From Leptospiraceae bacterium (lineage in GTDB: Bacteria > Spirochaetota > Leptospiria > Leptospirales > Leptonemataceae), in NCBI GenBank assembly GCA_020440935.1, contig JAGRNC010000178.1, forward strand, positions 1 through 5,834: DNA of 5,834 nt, read 5' to 3'. The translations under genes and the position numbers were made by a program. The first letter of the stretch is position 1. The number at the start of each line of letters is the position of its first letter. Shown here in pieces: positions 1 to 5,570 of the stretch. The notes under the pieces were generated by a model. It was not told the origin of the DNA, did not search any database, and worked only from the letters and a program-made list of their open reading frames with translations.

Positions 1-255
1 GAAGTCTTAAATGCCTTGCGAAACTATCATGCATCGCGGCGCGAACTCGTGCGCATGGAAATGCTGGCGCGCATGAATGAAATTCGACTGCATGTGGCGG
101 CCGGTCTACAATCGGTACCCGATTCAGCGCCATCGGATGGAGATACCGCGAAAGATCCTGAGGTCACTGACGGCGGAGTGACGAAGCCAGACAAAGCGTC
201 AACGGTGAATCCATCCAAATCCGAAAATCAACAATCCGGGAGCGAAGGCGAATGA
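1..255 (+). CDS. TolC-family outer-membrane efflux channel, C-terminal fragment (5' end outside window)
   Basis: This reading frame is open from the first base to the TGA at 253-255, giving 84 residues. The first 35 residues (EVLNALRNYHASRRELVRME... to HVAAG) have the pattern of the last long alpha-helix of TolC/OprM-type channels: a V-L-x-A-x-R-x-Y start, repeated R-x-E-L/A heptads, and an end in A-x-G. Such proteins form the trimeric outer-membrane duct of tripartite pumps. The following 49 residues are an unusual tail rich in Ser, Asp, Glu, Pro, Lys and Gly with no hydrophobic stretch, probably disordered and periplasmic. The stop overlaps the start of the RND pump gene (ATGA), so the two are translationally coupled in one operon, which supports the assignment. 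The TTG at 16 is not a likely start, because the helix pattern already runs upstream of it. The family call rests on about 35 residues, so another coiled-coil envelope protein is possible. Confidence 0.75.
   Translation, partial: EVLNALRNYHASRRELVRMEMLARMNEIRLHVAAGLQSVPDSAPSDGDTAKDPEVTDGGVTKPDKASTVNPSKSENQQSGSEGE
238..242 (+). promoter_or_regulatory. Shine-Dalgarno site of the RND pump gene
   Basis: GGGAG lies 9 bases before the ATG at 252, inside the end of the preceding gene. It supports this ATG as the start and coupled translation from the upstream cistron. A second purine run (GAAGG) sits closer to the ATG. Confidence 0.6.
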
Positions 256-3200
256 AGCTTTCTGATATATCGATTCGTCGACCCGTGATGGCCTGGATGA
301 TCATGTTTGCGCTAATCATCTTTGGCGCGGTTTCCCTGGGACGCCTGGGCATTAGTTATATGCCGGACGTAGACTTTCCTTTGCTCAGCATTCGAGTCAC
401 CTGGGAAGGCGTGGCTCCCGAATACATGGAAACGGAGATTGTGGATCGGATTGAAAAGGAAGTAATCGCTGTAGAGGGATTAAAAGAGATCGTTTCATCC
501 GTTCGTCAGGGCAGCGCCAATATTCAGCTTGAATTCGATATTGACCGTGACATTGACGTGGCTGTCCAGGAGGTCCAGACCGCCCTGAGTCAGCTCCGCC
601 TGCCCACAGGAGTCGATCCTCCCGTCCTGCGAAAAAGCAATCCCGACGAAAGTCCTATTCTGTGGCTCGGCCTTTCCGGGAATCGAAACCAGTTCGAATT
701 GTTCAAGATCGCCGACCAGTTGGTTCTGGATCGCATCCAGCTGGTGGACGGCGTTGGCGAAGTCTTTGTGGGAGGCTCGGCGGAACGAAATCTGCGGGTC
801 TATGTGGACAATCGCAAGCTAAAGAAATACGAGCTCACAATTCTAGATGTGCGCGAAGCCATCCGTCAGGACCATGCGGAAGGTTCCAGCGGCTATCTGG
901 AAAACCAGGAGCATAGCTATAATTTGAGAACCATGGGCGAGGCCCAAAGCATCGATGAGATGGGTCGTATTCGGATCACTCGTAGAGGGGGCGGGCCCAT
1001 CTATCGATCCGGCATCACGCTGTCTGATCTGGCCGATGTGAAAAATGGGCTCAACGATGCGCAGCGTATAAACCGAGTAAATGGCACCGAGGCGATAACC
1101 ATCGGCGTAAAGAAGCAAAGCGGCGCAAACGAAGTGCAGGTAGCCGAGAACCTGCGCGCCGAAATAGAAAGAATCAATAAGAACCTGCCGGAAGGAGTTC
1201 ACATTAACGTGAACTTTGACGGAACTCGATTTACGAAGGAAGCCATCGAAGAAACGCAATTTACTCTAATTCTGTCCGGAATTCTCACCGCCCTGGTGTG
1301 CTGGTTGTTTCTGGGAAACTGGAGTTCTACACTCAATGTTATTCTGTCTATACCGACGTCCATAATTGGCACATTTATTGTTATCTATTTCATGGGTTTT
1401 ACCCTTAATCTTTTTACTCTCCTGGCTCTGTCTCTTGCCATTGGCATTGTGGTGGATGACAACATCATGATTCTGGAGAATATCATTCGCCATTTTGAGA
1501 TGGGAAAGGACCGAGTTCGCGCTTCGAGGGATGGCGCTCGCGAGATTACCTTTGCCGCCGTGGCCGCCAGTGTGGCCGTGATCGCCATTTTCCTTCCCGT
1601 GGCGTTCATGGAAGGGGTAATCGGAAAGTTCTTTTTTCAGTTCGGTGTAACCCTTTCGGCGGCTGTAGCCCTGTCGCTTCTGGATGCGGTTACACTCACC
1701 CCTATGCGCGCATCGCAGACACTGGTGCATGAAAACCGCGAACCGCGAATGGTCCGCGCCGTGCGCATACTCATGGAGCATCTGGCCCGATGGTATCGAT
1801 GGGCCCTCGAGGTTACCCTGCGCCGACCTCTGGTTACGTTTCTGAGCACGTCCCTGCTATTTGCCGGATCGCTGCTTATTCTTTTTGTAATTAAGCGGGA
1901 GTTTGTTCCACCTCAGGATCAAAGTCAATTTGGAGTCCGATTCGAAACCCCTATGGGATCTTCCATTCACTATACAGATGCCATGGGGCAGAAACTGGAG
2001 GCCTTTCTAAAGGAGCGGCCCGAGGTTACTTCGTATCTTTCCATTGTGGGTGGATTTGGCGGCGGCGAGGCGAATACCGGAGTCTATTTTGTCAGTATGA
2101 CCCCCAAATCCGAGCGAGATGTGGGTCAGTATGAATTCATGGATCAAGTGCGAAAGAAGATTCAAAGCATTGAGGGAATGCGGGGATTCCTATTCGATTT
2201 CTCCAGTCGCGGGTTAAGCGCCCGGCGAAGTCAGCCGGTGGAATTCAGTATTCGCGGCGGAGACTGGCATACTTTGAAGAAATCTGCGGATGCAATTCTA
2301 AAAGAAATGAACGGCACCGGACTCTACGAAGACGCGGACATGGATTACAAAGAAGGAATGCCCGAAGTCAGGGTCATCCCCAATCGACGAGAGGCCGCCG
2401 AACGGGCTGTTACCATGGAAAGCCTGGTGGAAACCATTGGGACGGCCATCGGGGGCTCCAGGGAGGGCCGATTTACCGGCGACGGTAGACGCTACGACAT
2501 TCGTATACGATTGCTGCCCTCGCAATGGAGTAGTCCCGAAGACATCGCGCAGGTGCAGGTGCGAAATGGGTACGGTGAGCTTGTGGATTTGCCCGATATT
2601 GCTACGGTACAGACGGAACCCACAGTACTTAACCTCAGTAGAATCGATCGCCAGCGTGCCATTCAGATTTCGGCGAACCTGGCCGAGGGTGTGGGCCAAT
2701 CGCAGGCTATGGAAAAAGCCGAAGAAATCGCACGCAGGCACCTGCAAGAAAACTATGCATTTTTTCCGGGAGGAGGGAGCCGCGAATTCCAGGAGGCATT
2801 CTCCAGTCTTTCGGTGGCGCTATGGCTGGGTGTACTTGTGGCGTACATGGTCCTGGGCGCGCAGTTTAACAGTTTCCTGCATCCAATTTCTGTTCTTATG
2901 GCTTTGCCATTTTCTGCCACCGGAGCCTTTCTGGCGCTGTATCTTACCGGTCAATCGCTCAACCTATATAGCATGATTGGCCTGATCCTATTGATGGGTA
3001 TATCCAAGAAGAACTCCATCCTGCTGGTTGAGTTTGCCAACGAGCTAAGGCGCAAAGAAGGTCTGAGCGTATACGAAGCCCTGGTCGAAGCCGGAATGGT
3101 GCGACTCCGCCCTATATTGATGACTTCTCTGTCGGCCATCGCGGCGGCGATTCCGCCAGCCCTGGCCATCGGTCCTGGCGCCGAGTCGCGTATCCCCATG

Positions 3201-3308
3201 TCCATCGCCGTTATTGGCGGAATGACAGTATCGACTTTACTAACTTTGATTGTGGTTCCGTCGGTGTACTCACTCCTGGCCCGATTTGAACGATCCTCCG
3301 GAGCGTAA
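252..3308 (+). CDS. RND multidrug efflux transporter permease (HAE1/AcrB family)
   Basis: This is a complete 1018-residue inner-membrane proton/drug antiporter, the normal size for AcrB/MexB-type pumps. It would work as a trimer with a periplasmic adaptor and a TolC channel. The N-terminus (MKLSDISIRRPVMAWMIMFA) is typical, with TM1 at about 13-30. A first periplasmic porter/docking region spans about 31-335, TM2-TM6 lie at about 336-483, TM7 at about 528-548, the second periplasmic half at about 550-850, and TM8-TM12 at about 852-1008. The proton-relay residues are intact: D402-D403 in TM4 (IVVDDN), K920 in TM10 (SKKNSILLVEF), R951 and T958 in RLRPILMTS, corresponding to AcrB D407/D408, K940, R971 and T978. 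The loop at about 600-610 (GGFGGGEANTG) corresponds to the Gly-rich switch-loop region. The proton relay points to drug or lipophile export rather than the metal-ion (HME) subfamily, but the substrate cannot be read from the sequence. The gene follows the TolC gene with ATGA overlap, and its 3' end overlaps the convergent gene by 39 bases. Confidence 0.95.
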   Translation: MKLSDISIRRPVMAWMIMFALIIFGAVSLGRLGISYMPDVDFPLLSIRVTWEGVAPEYMETEIVDRIEKEVIAVEGLKEIVSSVRQGSANIQLEFDIDRDIDVAVQEVQTALSQLRLPTGVDPPVLRKSNPDESPILWLGLSGNRNQFELFKIADQLVLDRIQLVDGVGEVFVGGSAERNLRVYVDNRKLKKYELTILDVREAIRQDHAEGSSGYLENQEHSYNLRTMGEAQSIDEMGRIRITRRGGGPIYRSGITLSDLADVKNGLNDAQRINRVNGTEAITIGVKKQSGANEVQVAENLRAEIERINKNLPEGVHINVNFDGTRFTKEAIEETQFTLILSGILTALVCWLFLGNWSSTLNVILSIPTSIIGTFIVIYFMGFTLNLFTLLALSLAIGIVVDDNIMILENIIRHFEMGKDRVRASRDGAREITFAAVAASVAVIAIFLPVAFMEGVIGKFFFQFGVTLSAAVALSLLDAVTLTPMRASQTLVHENREPRMVRAVRILMEHLARWYRWALEVTLRRPLVTFLSTSLLFAGSLLILFVIKREFVPPQDQSQFGVRFETPMGSSIHYTDAMGQKLEAFLKERPEVTSYLSIVGGFGGGEANTGVYFVSMTPKSERDVGQYEFMDQVRKKIQSIEGMRGFLFDFSSRGLSARRSQPVEFSIRGGDWHTLKKSADAILKEMNGTGLYEDADMDYKEGMPEVRVIPNRREAAERAVTMESLVETIGTAIGGSREGRFTGDGRRYDIRIRLLPSQWSSPEDIAQVQVRNGYGELVDLPDIATVQTEPTVLNLSRIDRQRAIQISANLAEGVGQSQAMEKAEEIARRHLQENYAFFPGGGSREFQEAFSSLSVALWLGVLVAYMVLGAQFNSFLHPISVLMALPFSATGAFLALYLTGQSLNLYSMIGLILLMGISKKNSILLVEFANELRRKEGLSVYEALVEAGMVRLRPILMTSLSAIAAAIPPALAIGPGAESRIPMSIAVIGGMTVSTLLTLIVVPSVYSLLARFERSSGA

Positions 3309-3698
3309 ATCCACTCCGTCGCTCGCTGTCGGCTTCGGATACCGGATTATCATTGCCCCGACCATCAATCCTGCGAAAACAACATGGATGGTGTCGCCTC
3401 CGATATAGTACGCCATCATATTGGCCAAGGCAGCGCCTTCCGCCGTACTATAGGCAATCAAATGGTTTGTCATCAATGCTGCATCGCTGGCTGCTTTCCG
3501 TTTGGACCAAACGAAAAGCAGGAAAAGGGCAGGAAAGCAAATGGTGGCGCCAGCAATTAAGAGCGGCATAGAAGAATTAGATTCCGCCGGCATCTGTCGT
3601 AGAAAGTATAGAACAGCACAGGAGGCGATGCTACCTAATACGAGAAACAAATAGATAATTCGAAGGCGTGCAAATGGGCTGGTATTGGAATCGGACAT
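3270..3698 (-). CDS. Small four-helix integral membrane protein, function unknown
   Basis: This encodes 142 residues starting at ATG 3698-3696, preceded by a strong Shine-Dalgarno (GGAGG, 7 bases upstream). Four hydrophobic segments are visible at about 13-33, 44-64, 79-99 and 102-118, joined by short loops. The positive stretch RLR at 11-13, the loop WSKRKA (64-69) and the tail after RYPKP (119-123) suggest both ends lie in the cytoplasm. A Glu (E87, in STAEGAAL) falls inside the third segment, which is unusual for a membrane helix. The overall pattern (N-terminal R-L-R-I-I-Y, A-E-G-A in TM3, a Pro after TM4) resembles small uncharacterised four-TM proteins I recall from several phyla, but I cannot name the family. 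Its last 12 codons and stop overlap the end of the convergent RND gene. It is divergent from the macrodomain gene. The membrane character and RBS make a chance ORF unlikely. Confidence 0.8.
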   Translation of the reverse strand: MSDSNTSPFARLRIIYLFLVLGSIASCAVLYFLRQMPAESNSSMPLLIAGATICFPALFLLFVWSKRKAASDAALMTNHLIAYSTAEGAALANMMAYYIGGDTIHVVFAGLMVGAMIIRYPKPTASDGVDLRSGGSFKSGQE

Positions 3699-3705
3699 GG
3701 TAAAT

Positions 3706-3710
3706 CCTCC
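3706..3710 (-). promoter_or_regulatory. Shine-Dalgarno site of the four-helix membrane protein gene
   Basis: On the minus strand GGAGG lies 7 bases before the ATG at 3698. It is half of a 10-bp self-complementary sequence, CCTCCGGAGG (3706-3715). It fixes the start codon of this gene. Confidence 0.7.
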
Positions 3711-3764
3711 GGAGGCTTGAATTTTTCAGATCGCAAACGGTGGTCAAATACAATGGGATAGGGC

Positions 3765-3793
3765 TTGATTCCCGGCTCCGCAGGCCCTATAAT
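3765..3793 (+). promoter_or_regulatory. Sigma-70-type promoter of the macrodomain gene
   Basis: The -35 box is TTGATT (3765-3770, 4 of 6 matches to TTGACA) and the -10 box is a perfect TATAAT (3788-3793), with the ideal spacer of 17 bases. The start point expected about 7 bases past the -10 box is at 3799-3800, i.e. on the A of the macrodomain ATG. The transcript would therefore have essentially no 5' leader. The boxes are seen directly; the start point is inferred. Confidence 0.7.
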
Positions 3794-3799
3794 CAGATC

Positions 3800-4300
3800 A
3801 TGACACTGGAAGCCATTCAGGCGGACATTACCACACTTTCGGTAGATGCCATTGTAAATGCAGCAAATGAAGCTCTGGCCGGGGGCGGTGGGGTAGATGG
3901 GGCAATTCACCGCGCGGCAGGGCCCGAATTGATGCGTGCATGCTCCAGGTATTCCGGTTGCCCCACAGGCACAGCGGTTATTACTCCTGGCTTTCGTCTG
4001 AAGGCTCGATTTGTCATCCATACGGTGGGTCCCATCTGGCGCGGTGGGAACAAGGGAGAGGCGGATCTGCTTGCATCGTGCTACAAAAGTAGTCTGGTTC
4101 TGGCCCAACAGAATGGGATTCGGTCCATCGCCTTTCCGTCTATATCCACAGGAGTCTATGGCTACCCTGTTCGCGAAGCATCCGCTATTGCCGTTCGCAC
4201 TGTGCGTACATTTGATGCTTCAGCGTTCACGAAAATCATCTTCTGCTGCTTTGATCGTCCGACGCTGGATCTGTACCTGGATTTATTAAAAGAAGACTGA
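3800..4300 (+). CDS. Macrodomain protein, MacroD/YmdB-type O-acetyl-ADP-ribose deacetylase / mono-ADP-ribosyl hydrolase
   Basis: This 166-residue single-domain protein covers a complete macrodomain of the size of E. coli YmdB. The MacroD-class motifs are all present: VDAIVNAAN with N20 and N23, the glycine-rich loop GGGGVDGAIHRAAGPEL (28-44) with D33, and the phosphate loop STGVYGYP (116-123). N23 and D33 have the same 10-residue spacing as the catalytic Asn/Asp pairs of MacroD2 (N92/D102) and YmdB (N25/D35), so an active hydrolase is expected. The family removes acetyl from O-acetyl-ADP-ribose and releases ADP-ribose from mono-ADP-ribosylated proteins or nucleic acids in the cytoplasm; the substrate here is unknown. 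I chose ATG 3800 because family members begin a few residues before the QADIT strand. A frame extension to GTG 3740 would add 20 residues without family resemblance and would run across the promoter. No Shine-Dalgarno precedes ATG 3800, consistent with a leaderless mRNA. The PLP-enzyme gene follows after 69 bases on the same strand. Confidence 0.92.
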   Translation: MTLEAIQADITTLSVDAIVNAANEALAGGGGVDGAIHRAAGPELMRACSRYSGCPTGTAVITPGFRLKARFVIHTVGPIWRGGNKGEADLLASCYKSSLVLAQQNGIRSIAFPSISTGVYGYPVREASAIAVRTVRTFDASAFTKIIFCCFDRPTLDLYLDLLKED

Positions 4301-4321
4301 TTCGACATTCCGGCATTTTTG

Positions 4322-4340
4322 TTGACCCGACCCAGGTCAA
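4322..4340. repeat. Inverted repeat TTGACC-N7-GGTCAA, possible operator
   Basis: Two perfect 6-base arms (4322-4327 and 4335-4340) are separated by 7 bases in the short gap before the NifS-like gene. The centre (4331) lies about 35 bases before the transcription start predicted from the -10 box at 4354, a usual place for a dimeric regulator. Half-site size and spacing fit a helix-turn-helix dimer. The palindrome is seen directly; operator function is inferred. As an RNA stem it would be weak and has no following U-run, so it is not a good terminator. Confidence 0.35.
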
Positions 4341-4353
4341 AGCCAGCATATCG

Positions 4354-4359
4354 TATAAA
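4354..4359 (+). promoter_or_regulatory. Probable -10 box of the NifS-like gene
   Basis: TATAAA (5 of 6 matches to TATAAT) lies 10 bases before the ATG at 4370. The expected start point is near 4366, giving a leader of about 4 bases. No good -35 box is found at 16-18 bases; the nearest TTGAC (4322) is 26 bases away, so the promoter may need an activator or be weak. Confidence 0.4.
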
Positions 4360-4369
4360 TATAGATTCC

Positions 4370-5506
4370 ATGAAAGGATATTTTGACTACAATGCAACGA
4401 CACCCATTGACGAGGAGTTAAAAGAAAAAGTTTCGCAGTGGATGGATCTGGGCGACCCATATTCGCCGTACGATCGAGGTCGCCGGGCCGCGGGCCTCAT
4501 GGAAATGGCTCGTGCAGCCTTCACCGGAACTCCTGGTCTGGAACAATACGACCTGGTGTTCACTTCCGGCGGTACAGAATCGAATCGTCTGGCCCTGGAG
4601 TTTCTATACAGCCGTAGCCTCAATGCAGGATTAACGGATGCATTCATCAATCGCAACAAAGTCCTTATTTCTGCCCTCGATCATTCCAGCGTATTTGACC
4701 AGGCCAAGCACTTGCGAAACCTGGGATACGACGTTATGCTCATTCCGTCCAACAGTTCGGGATGCATCGAACTAGACTTTGTTCAGGAGAATGCGGGGGA
4801 AGACACTGCCCTTGTGAGTGTCACCTACGCTTCGGGGGAAACAGGAGTGTTGCAGCCGGTGGGCGAGGTAAGTCGGATTTGCGAAGACCGCGGCATTCGG
4901 TTTCACTGTGATGCGGCGCAAGCCCCGGGAAAGACAGGGGTATCCTGGTATCAATTTCGCCCTTCCACAATTAGCCTTTCCAGCCATAAGATGGGTGGAC
5001 CGCCCGGGGCCGGAGCCCTCCTCTATCGTAAGGGTGTTGCGCCGACCGCCACGTTCTTTGGCGAACACGATCCATTGCGGCCCGGAATGCTAAATCTGCC
5101 GGGACTTCTTGGGATGGCGGAGGCCTGGCGTCGCGTACAGCAAGAACTGGGTCGATCTCTGGCGTCGTTGCGAACGCTACGAGCGATGTTCGAAAAGGAA
5201 TTGCAGGATCGAATCCCCGGAGTACGGATCCTGGGAATGAATAGCGAGCGATTGGCCAATACATCGGCCGTTGTGGTCCCCGGCGTCTCGGCCGAGCGAA
5301 TGGTCCGAAAGCTGGATGAATGCGGATTTCAGGTAGGTAGTCTGGCAGGTTCGCCAGGCGATCCGGGACCGCGGGTTGTGCTGGAAATGGGAATTGATCC
5401 TTCGCTGGCTCCGTGTTCGATTCGGATTTCTATGGGCTATTTAACCACTTCGCGCGAAATTTCGGAGCTTCTAGATTCGATTGTTTCCATCGCTCGCGGC
5501 GATTAG
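4370..5506 (+). CDS. IscS/NifS-like class V PLP enzyme lacking the catalytic cysteine (atypical cysteine desulfurase homologue)
   Basis: This 378-residue protein is near the size of NifS/IscS (about 390-400) and co-linear with it. Visible motifs are YFDYNATTP (4-12), FTSGGTES (64-71) for PLP phosphate binding, DHSSVFD with H105 stacking on PLP, HCDAAQ (179-184) with D181 and Q184, SSHKMGGPPGAG (204-215) with K207 as Schiff-base lysine, GEHDPLRPGMLN (231-242), and SIRISMG (350-356) with the substrate-carboxylate Arg R352. Two key sites differ. The loop that normally reads SGSACSS/T reads VGSLAGSPG (322-330), with no Cys, and the usual NNETG reads SGETG (155-159), so the PLP-contacting Asn is Gly156. 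The fold and PLP binding should be kept, but persulfide transfer by the usual route should not be possible. A PLP lyase or aminotransferase-like activity, or a partner role, is plausible. C318 (ECGF) and C349 (just before SIR) are nearby but not at the catalytic position. I chose ATG 4370 because the conserved YFDYNATTP motif follows directly; TTG 4319 would start inside the promoter region. No Shine-Dalgarno is seen. Confidence 0.88.
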   Translation: MKGYFDYNATTPIDEELKEKVSQWMDLGDPYSPYDRGRRAAGLMEMARAAFTGTPGLEQYDLVFTSGGTESNRLALEFLYSRSLNAGLTDAFINRNKVLISALDHSSVFDQAKHLRNLGYDVMLIPSNSSGCIELDFVQENAGEDTALVSVTYASGETGVLQPVGEVSRICEDRGIRFHCDAAQAPGKTGVSWYQFRPSTISLSSHKMGGPPGAGALLYRKGVAPTATFFGEHDPLRPGMLNLPGLLGMAEAWRRVQQELGRSLASLRTLRAMFEKELQDRIPGVRILGMNSERLANTSAVVVPGVSAERMVRKLDECGFQVGSLAGSPGDPGPRVVLEMGIDPSLAPCSIRISMGYLTTSREISELLDSIVSIARGD

Positions 5507-5523
5507 AATTCCACTCATCAAGT

Positions 5524-5557
5524 TTCCATCCCGTGAATCGGAGTCCACGGGATGGAA
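5524..5557. terminator. Perfect hairpin between convergent genes, probable bidirectional terminator
   Basis: The arms TTCCATCCCGTG (5524-5535) and CACGGGATGGAA (5546-5557) are perfectly complementary over 12 bp with a 10-base loop. The hairpin sits 17 bases after the NifS-like stop and 13 bases past the stop of the convergent gene. Neither strand has a clear U-run after the stem, so it is not a textbook intrinsic terminator. It may act with a termination factor or stabilise both 3' ends. Confidence 0.6.
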
Positions 5558-5570
5558 TCGAAGACGATCT

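Noticed and set aside
1266..1781. 171-codon open frame antisense to the pump gene
   Set aside because: It lies wholly opposite strongly conserved RND coding sequence, and its translation is polar and His/Arg/Lys/Gln-rich without recognisable motifs.
2437..2976. 179-codon open frame in another frame of the pump gene
   Set aside because: It lies inside conserved RND sequence; its Cys/Trp/Arg-rich translation is typical of out-of-frame reading.
3003..3014. Double lysine (K919-K920) in TM10 of the pump as an altered proton relay
   Set aside because: KKN at this point is common in HAE1 pumps such as the MdtB/MdtC type; only the second Lys aligns with AcrB K940, so this is ordinary.
3740..3799. 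Upstream GTG start for the macrodomain gene (20 extra residues)
   Set aside because: The extension spans the -35 and -10 boxes, has no clear Shine-Dalgarno, and has no counterpart in the family, whose members begin just before the first strand as at ATG 3800.
3635..4108. 157-codon minus-strand frame across the divergent intergenic region and the macrodomain
   Set aside because: It overlaps both the well-supported four-helix gene start and the macrodomain, and its translation is Cys/Pro-rich with no family pattern.
4300..4321. T-run (ATTTTTG) after the macrodomain stop as an intrinsic terminator
   Set aside because: No stable GC-rich hairpin precedes the T-run.
4319..4369. Upstream TTG start for the NifS-like gene (17 extra residues)
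   Set aside because: The conserved YFDYNATTP motif follows ATG 4370 directly as in relatives; the extension covers the palindrome and the -10 box.
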